Shown here: one piece after another, positions 27,304-36,515 of the stretch
Position numbering within the stretch: the stretch's first letter is position 1
How the letters are laid out: each line of letters starts with the position of its first letter
NCBI GenBank assembly: GCA_009924135.1
Contig: RFSE01000017.1
Coordinates: 1 to 51,093 of the forward strand
DNA length: 51,093 nt
From: Pseudomonadota bacterium
GTDB taxonomy: Bacteria; Verrucomicrobiota; Verrucomicrobiia; Limisphaerales; SXTU01
Direction of reading: 5' to 3'
Translations under genes and position numbers: made by a program
Notes under the pieces: model-generated
Told to the model about the DNA's origin: nothing
What the model saw: only the letters and a program-made list of their open reading frames with translations
Database searches by the model: none

Positions 27304-27684
27304 ATGCGCTTTCCGTACGACACGAGACAACGCCCGAGCCTGTCGCCAACGCTGCGGGCCAATGGTCGCCAGCACATGGCCACGGCGCTCGTGGACAGCG
27401 GTGCAGATGTGAATGTGCTGCCTTGGAGCGCGGGCATCAGCCTGGGATGCGTGTGGCAGCCAAACAAGGCCACGATCCGGGTTGCTGGCATCGCGCAGGG
27501 CGCTGCCATGCCGGTTCTGCTGTCGGCTGACTTCGGCGACATCCAGGGAGCCACCTTGGCCTTCGCATGGTGCCAGGCAGACTCAGTGCCGCTGGTACTG
27601 GGCCAGACCAATTTCTTCAAGGAGTTCGACATCTGCTTCTTTAAGTCGCGGAATGAGTTTCAAATCGTTCGGCGAGCGGCTTGA
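27304..27684 (+). CDS. Retropepsin-like aspartyl protease family protein
   Basis: A 126-residue protein. The motif ALVDSGADVNVLP (D31-S32-G33-A34) matches the catalytic D-(S/T)-G-A loop of retropepsin-type, single-domain aspartyl proteases, and the later VLGQTNFFKEFDICFF matches the family's second-half flap end (hydrophobic-G-x-x-F-F). Such single-domain proteins must dimerise to form an active site. A start at 27277 (overlapping the previous gene by 20 nt) is possible; the one at 27304 is preferred because the FPYDT beginning is the normal family start. Cytosolic. The gene ends one base before the convergent stop of PSD copy C. Small retropepsin-like proteins in bacteria are mostly uncharacterised, so protease activity here is inference. 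Confidence 0.68.
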   Translation: MRFPYDTRQRPSLSPTLRANGRQHMATALVDSGADVNVLPWSAGISLGCVWQPNKATIRVAGIAQGAAMPVLLSADFGDIQGATLAFAWCQADSVPLVLGQTNFFKEFDICFFKSRNEFQIVRRAA

Positions 27685-30159
27685 TCATCGCTTTTTAATC
27701 AGGTCGGACAGCGCCACCGCACGGACGATGTCCTTGATGCGGTATTCGCTTTTCTTCGCTTCGGCTTGGATGGCGTTGAGGTCGTCCTGGTCGTCAAACG
27801 AGAGCACGCGGCGGAGGCCGTAGGTGCACAGGTGCTCGATGAAGGCCCGTGCGACCTTGTCGCGGTCCTCCAGCAGCAGCCGTTTGAACTCGGTGGCATC
27901 CTTGAAGGGCCGGCCATCGGGCATGGCTCCGGCGGGATCGATCACGGGGTCATTGCCGACCCCCGCCACGACCTTTTCGTGGGTGCGCCACTGGCCGATG
28001 GCGTCGTAGTTGTCCCACGCGAGGCCCAGCGGGTCGATCTTCGCGTGGCAGGCGGCGCAGTTCGCGTCGTTGCGGTGGGCTTCGATTTTCTGACGCAGCG
28101 TGGCCTTGGGGCTTTGCGCCGTCGGGGGCTCGATGGCCGGCACGTTCGCAGGCGGCGCAGGCGGCGTCTTGCCGAGGATCGTTTCACTGAGCCAGACGCC
28201 GCGGTGGACCGGGCGATGCCGGGTGCCGTCGGAGGTCAGGCCCAGCACTGCGCCCATGGTCAGCAGACCGCCGCGATGATCCTCGGGCTTGAGCGAGACG
28301 CGCTCGAAGCCGCCCGCCTTCGGTCCGGGCAGACCATAAAAATCGCAGAGCCGGGCATTGGCCATCGTCCAGTCGGAATCGATCAAGCTGGTGAGGGGCA
28401 GGTTCTTGCCAAACATCTCGCGGAAGAACTCCACGGGCTCGGCGCGCATGCTGGTCTCGAGCCAGGCGTCGTAAGTGGGATAGAGCTTCTTGTCCGGCAC
28501 GAACATGCCGAGGCGGTGCAACTGCAGCCACTGCCGCGCATAGTCATCGATGAAACGGCCGGCTTTGCGGTCGGTCAGCATCCGGTCCACTTCTTTCTTC
28601 AGGCCCTCGCCGTTCAGCGTGCCGGCTTTGGCCGCATTGAAAAGCGCGTCGTCGGGCATCGAACTCCAGAGGAAAAACGAGAGCCGCGAGGCGAGTTCCC
28701 ACGCGGTGAGCCGTTCGCGGGCCACGGGGTCACCCTCGACGAGGTAGATGAAGTGCCGGGACGTCATCACGCCCTGCAACGCTACGCGATAGGCATCCGC
28801 CAGCTTCTCGCCCGCTTCGCGCTCGGCGCGGTAGGACTGCAAATACTGGTCCAACTCCTCCATTTTCACCGGCCGACGCCAGGCGCGTTCGGCCAGGCGT
28901 TGCAAATGCTCCGCGACCACTTCGGGCGTCGCGTCGTCCGGCGGCAGCACCCCCTTGCGCCGCGACTTTTCCGCCTCGGACACGAGCGGTCCCTCCCATT
29001 CGATCCAATCGAGGAGCACCGTGGAGAAAAGGCCGTTCCCCTTGTCATCGAACATCTGGGGGGCGTTCGGGTTCAACAGCTGGGTCTCGCTGCTGTGGGT
29101 GAAGAGATAACTGCCGCCGCCGAGCGCGCCGCGGAAGGCTGCGCCAGCTCTTCGATCGACCACATCCGTGGCCACCACGCAGAAGTCCAAGGACATGGGC
29201 ATTTCGAGAAACACCTCGAACTCATGCACTTGCGGCTTTTCCTCCGGAGCCGTGAGGTCAAATTCGATCAAGCCATCCACGGTCTCCTCACCCGTCCGCT
29301 TGCCAATGCTCAGATGCGCGGTCTGGCCGCCGATGGGACGAATGCCGCTGGCCTGGATGCGGACTTTGTAGAGCCCGCTGTGTTCCGGCCCCGTCTTCCC
29401 AAACCAGTTGGGTGAGAGCGCATTCTGGACCTGACCGGGGAAGAGGAGGTAACGCAGCGGGCGCTTGATGCCGAACCGGTCCAGCACCGCCTGCTGGTTC
29501 TTTCCCCCGTTGTAACGCAGTTCGGCAGCGGTCTTGCGCACCTTGCGTGCTTCGCCGGCCGCCGCCGCCGGGAAGGCGCGGTCCAGCACGAGTTCCGCCG
29601 CGCGGAAATAACGGTCTACATGCGAAGGCGAGAGCGTCAGCTCTGACCCGATGCGCTCAAAGCCGTGCCACCGCGTGTCTTCATTCAGTTCCCCCGGCTT
29701 GGCCGGATCGTAGCGCACGCCCAGGAGATCATAGACCGTGTTTTGATACTCCTTCCGGCTCAGCCGGTAATGTGAAACCGCCGGCCGCGCCGCCATCCGG
29801 GCCGCCCGGCCCTCTTTGAGCAACGAGTCGAGAGTGGTCACAAACGCCGCGATCTCCTCCTGCGTGGGTTTCTTCTCCTTCTTCGGCGGCATCTCACCGC
29901 TGTTGACCTTCTCAATGGACTCCGCCCAGCGATGATTGTCCGTGCCCAACCTGAAATTGCGCGAGAAGTGGTCGATCCGCAAATCCCCCTTCTGCTGCTC
30001 CGGCCCGTGGCAGCGGACGCAATGCTTCTCCAGAAAGGGTTCAAACGATTCCGCCGCCCGGACGGACCCGGTGAAGGCAAAGCCGACCGCGAGCGCGACG
30101 GTAAGCGATGATCGCAGGCGTAAAAGGGAGGCGCTGATGGCAGGAAAGTGATGCGTCAT
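27685..30159 (-). CDS. Planctomycete-type cytochrome/PSD protein (copy C)
   Basis: An 824-residue exported protein, the normal size for the family, so it is the useful reference for the two oversized copies. The start at 30159 gives [35 protein letters not shown], a Sec signal peptide. Heme motif CVRCH at 47-51; DUF1587 ([27 protein letters not shown]); DUF1592 ([20 protein letters not shown]); DUF1588 with CAACH near residue 702 followed by [23 protein letters not shown]1585 at the end ([18 protein letters not shown]). Presumably the partner of the DUF1552 protein at 25619-26995, from which it is separated by the plus-strand pair at 27087-27684. Periplasmic; biochemical role unproven. Confidence 0.9.
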   Translation of the reverse strand: MTHHFPAISASLLRLRSSLTVALAVGFAFTGSVRAAESFEPFLEKHCVRCHGPEQQKGDLRIDHFSRNFRLGTDNHRWAESIEKVNSGEMPPKKEKKPTQEEIAAFVTTLDSLLKEGRAARMAARPAVSHYRLSRKEYQNTVYDLLGVRYDPAKPGELNEDTRWHGFERIGSELTLSPSHVDRYFRAAELVLDRAFPAAAAGEARKVRKTAAELRYNGGKNQQAVLDRFGIKRPLRYLLFPGQVQNALSPNWFGKTGPEHSGLYKVRIQASGIRPIGGQTAHLSIGKRTGEETVDGLIEFDLTAPEEKPQVHEFEVFLEMPMSLDFCVVATDVVDRRAGAAFRGALGGGSYLFTHSSETQLLNPNAPQMFDDKGNGLFSTVLLDWIEWEGPLVSEAEKSRRKGVLPPDDATPEVVAEHLQRLAERAWRRPVKMEELDQYLQSYRAEREAGEKLADAYRVALQGVMTSRHFIYLVEGDPVARERLTAWELASRLSFFLWSSMPDDALFNAAKAGTLNGEGLKKEVDRMLTDRKAGRFIDDYARQWLQLHRLGMFVPDKKLYPTYDAWLETSMRAEPVEFFREMFGKNLPLTSLIDSDWTMANARLCDFYGLPGPKAGGFERVSLKPEDHRGGLLTMGAVLGLTSDGTRHRPVHRGVWLSETILGKTPPAPPANVPAIEPPTAQSPKATLRQKIEAHRNDANCAACHAKIDPLGLAWDNYDAIGQWRTHEKVVAGVGNDPVIDPAGAMPDGRPFKDATEFKRLLLEDRDKVARAFIEHLCTYGLRRVLSFDDQDDLNAIQAEAKKSEYRIKDIVRAVALSDLIKKR

Positions 30160-30832
30160 TCTGTTTATATGCTCAATCACACTGGCACGGGACATGGAGC
30201 ACGCAAGGCGAGTGAAACCGGAAACCGTGGGCGGGTGCAAGACCCAACAGATGGCCGTGTTGCACGCGTCGGGTCGGGGTGGGGAGAAGCACATCATGCC
30301 ATCAGAATGGGTTGCGCGTGTGGCGGTACGATCCAGCAAGCGCGAGGGAACACAATGGCCTCCCGTTTGCGTGACTGCTCATGATCTCGGCCTGCGGTGC
30401 CTTGCGCCCCTGTCGCGCTCAAGCGGAAGACGGCCACGAAGGCATGCCCCCCGGCCTTGAGCAATTCCGTGATCCGAAGGAACTGCAACTGGATCGGGTG
30501 CTGTCCCCGCCGTTCCGAACGGGGCGTACCGGAAGCCCAGAGCAGCCTTGGTCACAGCCCACCAACCGGAGCTGCCTGCACGGGCGAACTCAGGCGCGGG
30601 TCTTCGAACCCTGGCCCCACCCGCATCACAAAGCGGGCAATTTTAATGTTCCATTCATCTGCCTTTAATGTTTGCCGGGGATGATGCACTTCATCATGGC
30701 GATAAGTTTGAACTGGATGCCAGCAGGCCCAGACAATGGGCTTGCTACTTATGCAGTGCCTTCACATCCAAATTTGGACCGGATTCTGAAGGATGTGCCC
30801 AACGGAATTCACCAGTCGAAACCCCGCCAAAG
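30160..30832. other. Intergenic stretch with no supported gene
   Basis: About 670 nt between two divergent genes (the minus-strand PSD and the plus-strand receiver-domain gene). The short open frames here have no recognisable domain and look non-coding. It must hold two divergent promoters, but I see no convincing pair of boxes or hairpin. Confidence 0.4.
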
Positions 30833-31420
30833 ATGTCCTCATTCTTGAGGAGCGACCGAACACCACCTGAGCCGCGTAACCCGCTTCCGTCACCCGAACC
30901 AGCAGGACCCGTCATGCCCAACCGCCCATTCACTGGAACCACGGCAGCTCCCATCCATGGGCACGGAGAGACTGTCCTGTTCATTGATGAAAACCCACCT
31001 GCGCGGGAACTAATGGAGGAGGTGTTCAAGTGGTTCAATTATCATGTCCTCGTGGCCAGATCGGTCGGGGAGGCCCTCGAACTTTGGGCACGCCATCGAT
31101 GGGTAATCTGCGCCGTCGTGTCCGATTGCGATCTGGGCCGTGACCGCATGGGGCTGTCCCTGCTGCATGAATTCGCCCGAGCCCAACCGGGGTTGGTCCT
31201 GATACTGGGCAGCGGGAGTTTAACCGTCCCGCTCGTTCAGGAGCTGGAACAGACGACCCTCAAATGTCTGCCCAAGCCGTTTGAGATCCTGAAACTTTTG
31301 GAGCTGCTGAGGTCCGGCCTGGACGCACGGCCCCAAGCAACCACAACCCAGTCAGAGACCCAAACTTTGGGTTCCGCGACCGGTTTGCACGAGGTTGGAC
31401 GCGCCTGGCCATGGCAGTGA
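30833..31420 (+). CDS. Stand-alone receiver (response-regulator) domain protein
   Basis: A 195-residue protein (a start at 30914, giving 168, is equally possible). The receiver domain spans about 45-160: ETVLFIDENPPARELMEEVF with acidic pair D52-E53, VICAVVSDCDLG with the probable phosphorylated Asp (D98 by alignment to the third strand), SLLHEFARAQPGLVLILGSGS, and the conserved lysine K148 in CLPKPF. There is no DNA-binding or AAA+ domain after it. The N-terminal 40 residues are Pro/Arg-rich and disordered. It lies about 490 nt upstream of nrtA on the same strand. A role in signalling for nitrogen assimilation is possible from context, but no cognate kinase is in the window. Confidence 0.65.
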   Translation: MSSFLRSDRTPPEPRNPLPSPEPAGPVMPNRPFTGTTAAPIHGHGETVLFIDENPPARELMEEVFKWFNYHVLVARSVGEALELWARHRWVICAVVSDCDLGRDRMGLSLLHEFARAQPGLVLILGSGSLTVPLVQELEQTTLKCLPKPFEILKLLELLRSGLDARPQATTTQSETQTLGSATGLHEVGRAWPWQ

Positions 31421-31864
31421 GTACCTGCCCCTGACGGAATAATCCTGCTTCCACCTGGCTTGGGAGGAGCGATTTGGTCCTCCGGCTTGTTCACACCGAG
31501 GTTGGAGTGCTTGATTCGTTAAGGGGTCGCATTTTAGCAAACACCCTTTTTGCCGGTCCCGCTTGAAGGTTCGTTTCCGCCAACCTTGCGGCGCGGTAAT
31601 GGAGGGTTCTCCCGTAGAGGCAAGTTATGGATTTGCCCACCATGTCTAGAAGCCAACAGTCCCCGGTCTGCTGCAGCGTTTAGATTGGCGGAACGGACGA
31701 AAGCGCGGATGAATATCTACCCCGGTGCGGGCAAACAACCCGTGTTTACGGCGGAGCTGCCCCCCCTCAACCATCCGTTTTCGTGGGGTTCTTTGAGGTT
31801 AAGCATTTTGATTCATCTTTCGCCGGAATATCTCTCAGCAACCAAGGGAACCGATTTTTTAGAA
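31421..31864. other. Upstream region of nrtA, no supported gene
   Basis: About 440 nt between the receiver-domain gene and nrtA. An open frame in the second half has non-coding composition and no recognisable domain. Presumably it holds the regulatory region of the nrt operon. I see no NtrC-type palindrome of the TGCAC...GTGCA kind in it. Confidence 0.4.
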
Positions 31865-31881
31865 TTGGCATCGTCCCCGCT
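31865..31881 (+). promoter_or_regulatory. Putative sigma-54 (-24/-12) promoter of the nrt operon
   Basis: TTGGCA at 31865-31870 is followed by GC at 31879-31880, giving the invariant GG-N10-GC spacing of a -24/-12 promoter. The upstream half matches the consensus well and the downstream half only in the GC pair. Transcription would begin near 31892, leaving a leader of under 20 nt before the nrtA ATG at 31910; a GAGTGA stretch just upstream could serve for ribosome binding. Sigma-54 control is common for nitrogen genes, but this assignment rests on one imperfect match. Confidence 0.4.
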
Positions 31882-31909
31882 TGATCCCGTCCTGAGTGAA
31901 ATAACTTAA

Positions 31910-33214
31910 ATGGATTTAACGGATAACATGAACAAGACCACATCATCGTCGCTTCTCCCGTCCGCTTCCCGCCGCCGTTTCCTTTCCCGGGTCGGACAAA
32001 CCCTCGGGGCCGGAGCCCTGCTCGGTGGCTTGCCGCGCGGCTGGGTGGGCAGCGTGTATGCGAGTGATGCGCCCGAAACCGCCAAACTACGCTGCGGCAT
32101 CATCGCGCTGACGGACTGCTCGCCGCTGGTGATCGGTGCGGAAAAGGGGTTCTTCAAGAAATACGGTGTGGAAGTCACCATCACGAAGGGCGCGAACTGG
32201 GCGGCCATCCGCGACGCGCTTTCTTCCGGCGACAACCAGATGACCCACATGCTCGTGGGCATGCCCATCGCCAGCACGATGGGCCTGCTCGGTTCGCCGA
32301 AGAAGCCGATGGTCATTCCCTGGTTGCTGAACCGCAACGGCCAGGCCATCACGCTCAAGGCGGAGTGGAAGGGCAAGGTCGGGGCGGACCCGAAGGCCTT
32401 GAAGCCGTTCGTCGAGAAGGCCAAGAAACTCGGCGAACCCCTGAGCTTTGCCATGACCTTCCCACCCGGCACCCACGCCATGTGGATGCGCTATTACCTC
32501 GCGGCGGGCGGCATCAATCCGGACAAGGATGTGGCGCTCATCACCGTGCCGCCCGCGCAGATGGTGGCCAACATGAAGATCGGCAAGATGGACGGCTTCT
32601 GCGTCGGCGAGCCGTGGAATGCCCGCGCCATTGCGGACAAGATTGGCTTTACCAGCGTCACCACGCACGACATGTGGAAGGACCATGTGGAGAAGGTCTG
32701 CGCGTTCACCGGCGAATTTGCCGAGAAGAATCCCAAGACCGTGAAGGCCGTGCTCAAGGGCCTGCACGAGGCCAGCGTGTGGCTGGATGACCTGGGCAAC
32801 CGCCCCGAGCAGTGCGAGATCGTCAGCAAGCCCAACTACATCAACTGCGACAAGGACATCATTCTCGGGCGCCTGCTGGGCAAGCTCGATTACGGCGACG
32901 GCCGCACGATGCAGGACGAGTTCTACATGCATTTCAGCAAGCGCAACTGCAACTACCCGCAGCCCAAGTTTGCCAAGTGGTGGCTCACGCAGTTCCGCCG
33001 CTGGGGCATGGTTAATGGCGCGCCGGACTATGAGGGTGTGGCCAAGCAGGTCATGCGCGGCGACATCTACACGGAAGCAATGAAGGAAATCGGCGTCACC
33101 GACCGTACGCAGGACGACTCCGGCTGGGAGATGTTCGACGGTGTGAAGTTCGACCCGAAGGGTGACTTGGAGGCGTATGCGAAGGGCTTCCCGGTGCACT
33201 CGATGAAAGGGTGA
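31910..33214 (+). CDS. nrtA: Nitrate/bicarbonate/cyanate-type ABC importer substrate-binding protein
   Basis: A 434-residue CmpA/NrtA-family binding protein. The N-terminus carries a Tat-like signal (ASRRRFLSRVGQTLGAGALLGGLPRG). The mature protein opens KLRCGIIALTDCSPLVIGAEKGFFKKYGVEVTI and includes the family's WAAIRDALSSGDNQMTHMLVGMPIASTMG and FPPGTHAMWMRYYLAAGGINPDKDV, then MDGFCVGEPWNARAI. These are the regions that form the anion pocket in NrtA-like proteins. It captures the anion in the periplasm and passes it to the permease encoded next. The family includes nitrate, nitrite, cyanate and bicarbonate binders, so the substrate is not fixed by sequence; nasA/nirA and cynS in the same region favour nitrate and/or cyanate. 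First gene of an operon. Confidence 0.88.
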   Translation: MDLTDNMNKTTSSSLLPSASRRRFLSRVGQTLGAGALLGGLPRGWVGSVYASDAPETAKLRCGIIALTDCSPLVIGAEKGFFKKYGVEVTITKGANWAAIRDALSSGDNQMTHMLVGMPIASTMGLLGSPKKPMVIPWLLNRNGQAITLKAEWKGKVGADPKALKPFVEKAKKLGEPLSFAMTFPPGTHAMWMRYYLAAGGINPDKDVALITVPPAQMVANMKIGKMDGFCVGEPWNARAIADKIGFTSVTTHDMWKDHVEKVCAFTGEFAEKNPKTVKAVLKGLHEASVWLDDLGNRPEQCEIVSKPNYINCDKDIILGRLLGKLDYGDGRTMQDEFYMHFSKRNCNYPQPKFAKWWLTQFRRWGMVNGAPDYEGVAKQVMRGDIYTEAMKEIGVTDRTQDDSGWEMFDGVKFDPKGDLEAYAKGFPVHSMKG

Positions 33215-33224
33215 AGCATGGAAG

Positions 33225-33292
33225 AAGTGTTCAGTAATCAGTCCTGACCGGCTGGCTCCGAACCCAACACTGAACACTGAACACTGATTACT
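33225..33292. repeat. Heptad-based inverted repeat between nrtA and nrtB
   Basis: The left arm, 33225-33242, contains AGTGTTC and AGTAATC units; the right arm, 33265-33292, runs AACACTGAACACTGAACACT and then GATTACTT, i.e. units of ACTGAAC and ACTGATT. As reverse complements the two arms share the same 7-nt alphabet. The element fills most of the 91-nt gap between the two genes. It could act as an RNA hairpin that tunes expression of the binding protein relative to the permease. Confidence 0.65.
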
Positions 33293-33305
33293 TTTTTCCC
33301 CGCGC

Positions 33306-34091
33306 ATGAAACCCTTCAAACTCGACTGGCTCATCCTCCCGCTCCTCGGTATCGCCGTGGTCCTGCTTGCGTGGCAGCTCTCCAGCAAGACCTGGGCGAA
33401 GGAGCTGCCCTCGCCCAGCAAGACCTGGGACGCCAGCAAGGACTATGTGCTCAAACCGTTTGAGAAGCGCGGCGAGATGGACCAGGGCATCCTGCGCTTC
33501 ACGTGGTATTCGCTCGTGCTCGTGGCCAAGGGTTATGCCATCGCCTTGATTGTGGGCACGCCAATTGGCTTCTTCCTCGGACTGTCGAAGGCCTTCACCA
33601 AGACCTTTGATCCGATCATCCAGGTTTTGCGCCCTGTCTCGCCGCTTGCCTGGCTCCCGCTGGGGTTGGTGTTGTTCCTCGGCGCGGGCAAACAGGCCAG
33701 CGAACTGGGCGCGCTCTTTACCATCGCGATCTGCGCGATGTGGCCCACGGTGTTGAACACGGCAGTCGGCGTGCGCGCGGTGCCACAGGACTACCTGAAC
33801 GTCGCCAAGGTGCTCCAGCTCTCGCGCTGGAAGACCCTCACCAAGGTGCTCATCCCGGCGACGCTGCCGTACATGTTCACGGGTTTCCGCCTTAGCCTGG
33901 GCATTGCCTGGCTCGTGATCGTTGCCGCCGAGATGCTCACGGGCCGGCCTGGCGTGGGTGGTTTCCTCTGGCAGGAATACAATGCGCTGCTCTACGAGCA
34001 CATCATCCTCTGCATCATCACCATTGGCGTCGTGGGCTTCGTGCTCGACCGCCTGATGAGCCTGGTGGAGTCGCGTTTCAAGACCGCGTGA
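33306..34091 (+). CDS. nrtB: Nitrate-type ABC importer permease
   Basis: A 261-residue inner-membrane permease of the NrtB/SsuC-type binding-protein-dependent family. About six membrane segments are visible: near 6-25, 63-92, 105-125, 133-152, 195-214 and 235-254. The coupling loop lies between them at PQDYLNVAKVLQLSRWKTLTKVLIPATLPY, the EAA-type motif that docks onto the ATPases. It forms a homodimeric or heterodimeric channel with the two ATPases encoded 111 nt downstream. Compared with typical members it begins without a long N-terminal extension. Operon position and sequence make the pairing with nrtA certain in practice; substrate as for nrtA. Confidence 0.9.
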   Translation: MKPFKLDWLILPLLGIAVVLLAWQLSSKTWAKELPSPSKTWDASKDYVLKPFEKRGEMDQGILRFTWYSLVLVAKGYAIALIVGTPIGFFLGLSKAFTKTFDPIIQVLRPVSPLAWLPLGLVLFLGAGKQASELGALFTIAICAMWPTVLNTAVGVRAVPQDYLNVAKVLQLSRWKTLTKVLIPATLPYMFTGFRLSLGIAWLVIVAAEMLTGRPGVGGFLWQEYNALLYEHIILCIITIGVVGFVLDRLMSLVESRFKTA

Positions 34092-34202
34092 GCCTATGAA
34101 CCACGCCCAGACCACTGCCCAATCACCGAATACACGGCGTTCATCCACCCGGGAATTCACCAACGCATCGAGTTTCGAGTTCAACGCCTGAAGCCCATTC
34201 TC

Positions 34203-35117
34203 ATGCCGTATCTTGAACTAAAGTCCGTCTCGAAAGGCTATGGCTCTGATGGGGCGCGCACGGAGGTGCTCCGCGATGTCAACCTCGCCATCGAGCAGGG
34301 TGAGTTCGTTGCCATCGTCGGTTACTCGGGTGCGGGCAAGACCACGCTCATGTCGATCCTGGCCGGCTTGATCCGGCCGGACACGGGCAGCGTCACGCTC
34401 GAAGGCCGCGAGATGAGCGGCCCTGGTCCAGATCGCGGGCTCGTGTTCCAGAACTATTCGCTGCTGCCCTGGCTGACTGTCGCGGAGAACATCCGGCTGG
34501 CGGTGGACCAGGTCTTTCCCAAAAAGTCTGAAGCCGAACGGGCCGCGCATGCGACGGAGTTCATCGAAATGGTGAATCTCACGCCGGCCCGCGACAAACT
34601 GCCCCGCGAACTCTCCGGCGGCATGCGGCAGCGGGTGAGCGTTGCGCGCACCATGTCGATGAATCCCAAGGTGTTGCTGTGTGACGAGCCGTTGAGTGCG
34701 CTCGATGCCCTGACGCGCGCGAATCTGCAGGACGAAATCACGCGCATCCGCACGTTGCACCGGCAGACGGTCGTGCTGGTGACGAACGATCCGGACGAAG
34801 CGATTCTGCTGGCCGATCGCGTGATACCGCTCACCGCCGGCCCCAACGCCACGCTGGGCCGGTCCTTCATCGTGGACCTGCCGCACCCGCGCGACCGCAA
34901 GGCGTTGAATCACAACCTGCGCTTTCGGGAACTCCGCCGGGAGATTTCCGAGTTCCTCCTCCAGTCCCGCCAGGATCGTCATGCGACCCTGACCCGGAAG
35001 CTCACCCTGCCGGACATCGAACCCGAAGATCTGGCCATCCCGCGCTCGCGGCTGGGGCGTACCCGCCCGCTCCGCGCCCACGAACTCAAGGAAGCCACGG
35101 TCGAAGTCACCTCCTGA
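34203..35117 (+). CDS. ABC importer ATPase, nitrate-type (degenerate H-loop)
   Basis: A 304-residue ATPase. Walker A GYSGAGKT (40-47), Q-loop Q83, signature LSGGM (137-141), Walker B VLLCDE with D161 and E162. The switch (H-loop) residue that is His in almost all family members is Asn195 here ([10 protein letters not shown]), so ATP hydrolysis at the site it completes may be weak. A 60-residue C-terminal tail follows with no recognisable domain. It is followed after one base by a second ATPase with normal motifs, so the importer probably uses an ATPase heterodimer, as nitrate importers of the NrtCD type do. Acts on the cytosolic face of NrtB. Confidence 0.9.
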   Translation: MPYLELKSVSKGYGSDGARTEVLRDVNLAIEQGEFVAIVGYSGAGKTTLMSILAGLIRPDTGSVTLEGREMSGPGPDRGLVFQNYSLLPWLTVAENIRLAVDQVFPKKSEAERAAHATEFIEMVNLTPARDKLPRELSGGMRQRVSVARTMSMNPKVLLCDEPLSALDALTRANLQDEITRIRTLHRQTVVLVTNDPDEAILLADRVIPLTAGPNATLGRSFIVDLPHPRDRKALNHNLRFRELRREISEFLLQSRQDRHATLTRKLTLPDIEPEDLAIPRSRLGRTRPLRAHELKEATVEVTS

Positions 35118-35118
35118 C

Positions 35119-36000
35119 ATGAGTCCCCACGTCGATCTCAGCAACCTGGCCAAAGTCTACGCCACGCCCAAGGGGCCGGCGGTGATCGTGAAGGATTTCA
35201 ACCTCAAGATCGCCAAGGGCGAGTTCGTGACGCTCATCGGCCACTCCGGCTGCGGCAAGTCCACCGTGCTCTCCATGCTGGCGGGGCTGAGCGACATTAC
35301 GGAAGGGGCCATCGTCCTGGGAGGCAAGGAGCTGGTGGGTGCGGGACCGGATCGGGGCGTGGTCTTTCAGTCCCCGTCGCTGCTGCCGTGGTACACCGCG
35401 TTTGAGAACGTCATGCTCGGCGTGGAGCAGGTCTTCTTCACCGCCAGCGCGGAGGAGCGCCGCGAGATCGTGGAGTACTATCTAACAGTTGTCGGGCTAG
35501 GCGATTCCATGCACAAGCGGCCGGCGGAGCTTTCGCAGGGCATGCGTCAGCGCGTTGGCATCGCCCGCGCGTTTGCGCTCAAGCCCAAGATGCTGTTGCT
35601 CGATGAACCTTTTGGCATGCTCGATTCGCTCACGCGTTACGAGCTGCAGGCGGTCCTGCTCAAACTCTGGCGCGAGAACCGGATCACCACGCTCATGGTC
35701 ACGCATGACGTGGACGAGGCGCTTTACCTAAGCGACCGCGTCGTTTGCATGACAGACGGACCCGAGGCGGAGGTGGGCGACATCATCCCGGTGAGCTTCC
35801 CGCGCCCGCGCGAGCGCCAGGTCGTGATGGACCATCCCGACTACTACCCGTTGCGCGAGCGGCTCATCGAGTTCCTTGAAATCCACGCGCACAAGAAGAA
35901 ACGCGCCGCCTCCACCATTCCGGCCGCGCCAGCCACACCCCTGACTGAACCCTTACCAACGCCTGCCACCGGCACCGGGGTGACGTTGGTCACCGTTTAA
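35119..36000 (+). CDS. nrtD: ABC importer ATPase, nitrate-type (canonical)
   Basis: A 293-residue ATPase with all key motifs: Walker A GHSGCGKS (41-48), Q84, signature LSQGM (138-142), Walker B MLLLDE with D162 and E163, and H196 in [18 protein letters not shown]. NrtD-type features are the [26 protein letters not shown] stretch and the [14 protein letters not shown] end. No C-terminal NrtA-like domain is present. It pairs with the ATPase encoded 1 nt upstream, and cynS begins 8 nt downstream, so translation is tightly linked. The short tail (about 25 residues) is Pro/Thr/Ala-rich and probably unstructured. Confidence 0.92.
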   Translation: MSPHVDLSNLAKVYATPKGPAVIVKDFNLKIAKGEFVTLIGHSGCGKSTVLSMLAGLSDITEGAIVLGGKELVGAGPDRGVVFQSPSLLPWYTAFENVMLGVEQVFFTASAEERREIVEYYLTVVGLGDSMHKRPAELSQGMRQRVGIARAFALKPKMLLLDEPFGMLDSLTRYELQAVLLKLWRENRITTLMVTHDVDEALYLSDRVVCMTDGPEAEVGDIIPVSFPRPRERQVVMDHPDYYPLRERLIEFLEIHAHKKKRAASTIPAAPATPLTEPLPTPATGTGVTLVTV

Positions 36001-36008
36001 ATCCTGCC

Positions 36009-36452
36009 ATGACCAAGCCCCAAATGACCGAGACAATTCTCGCCGCCAAACGCGCGAAGCAGGAGACTTGGGCCGCCATCGCGCAGGCCGCCGGGCTCTC
36101 CGAAGTTTACGTGACTTCGGCGTGCCTCGGCGAAAACGCCCTCGGACCGGTCGAGGCGAAGAAGGTGGCAAAATTTCTCGGCCTGGGAACAGGGGTGGCG
36201 TCCGCGTTGACCGAATTCGCCAACAAAGGCGAAGCGGCCCCGACGGTCCCCAAGGAGCCGCTCCAGTATCGCTTCCAGGAAATCATCTACGTCTATGGCC
36301 GGACGATGAAGGAGCTGATCGAGGAGAAGTTCGGCGCGGGCATCATGAGCGCGATCGACTTTACCATGGACATCGAGCGCGTGCCCGATCCCAAGGGGGA
36401 CCGCGTTAAGCTTACCCTGAACGGCAAATTTCTTCCCTACAAACAATGGTAA
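36009..36452 (+). CDS. cynS: Cyanate hydratase (cyanase)
   Basis: A 147-residue cyanase. The N-terminal helix-turn-helix-like domain runs to about 75, and the catalytic C-terminal domain has YRFQEIIYVYGR and GIMSAIDFTMDI. The residues equivalent to the known E. coli catalytic set R96/E99/S122 are R88, E91 and S114, all present at a constant offset of 8. The enzyme converts cyanate plus bicarbonate to ammonia and two CO2, acting as a decamer in the cytosol. It is directly after the ABC ATPase gene, so the importer may carry cyanate as well as nitrate. No carbonic anhydrase gene of the cynT kind is next to it. Very confident identification. Confidence 0.97.
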   Translation: MTKPQMTETILAAKRAKQETWAAIAQAAGLSEVYVTSACLGENALGPVEAKKVAKFLGLGTGVASALTEFANKGEAAPTVPKEPLQYRFQEIIYVYGRTMKELIEEKFGAGIMSAIDFTMDIERVPDPKGDRVKLTLNGKFLPYKQW

Positions 36453-36515
36453 CCCAGTTGGGCGGCAGTCCGCCCGCAGCACCACATCCCAACCAAACAT
36501 CGAAACCCTGACGGC

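Noticed and set aside
27766..29415. A 549-residue open frame on the plus strand
   Set aside because: It lies opposite PSD copy C, has shadow-type composition and no domain, while the minus-strand protein has clear family motifs.
31550..31909. A 119-residue open frame upstream of nrtA
   Set aside because: It has no domain, ends just before the nrtA start, and its codon use does not resemble the neighbours; treated as regulatory sequence.
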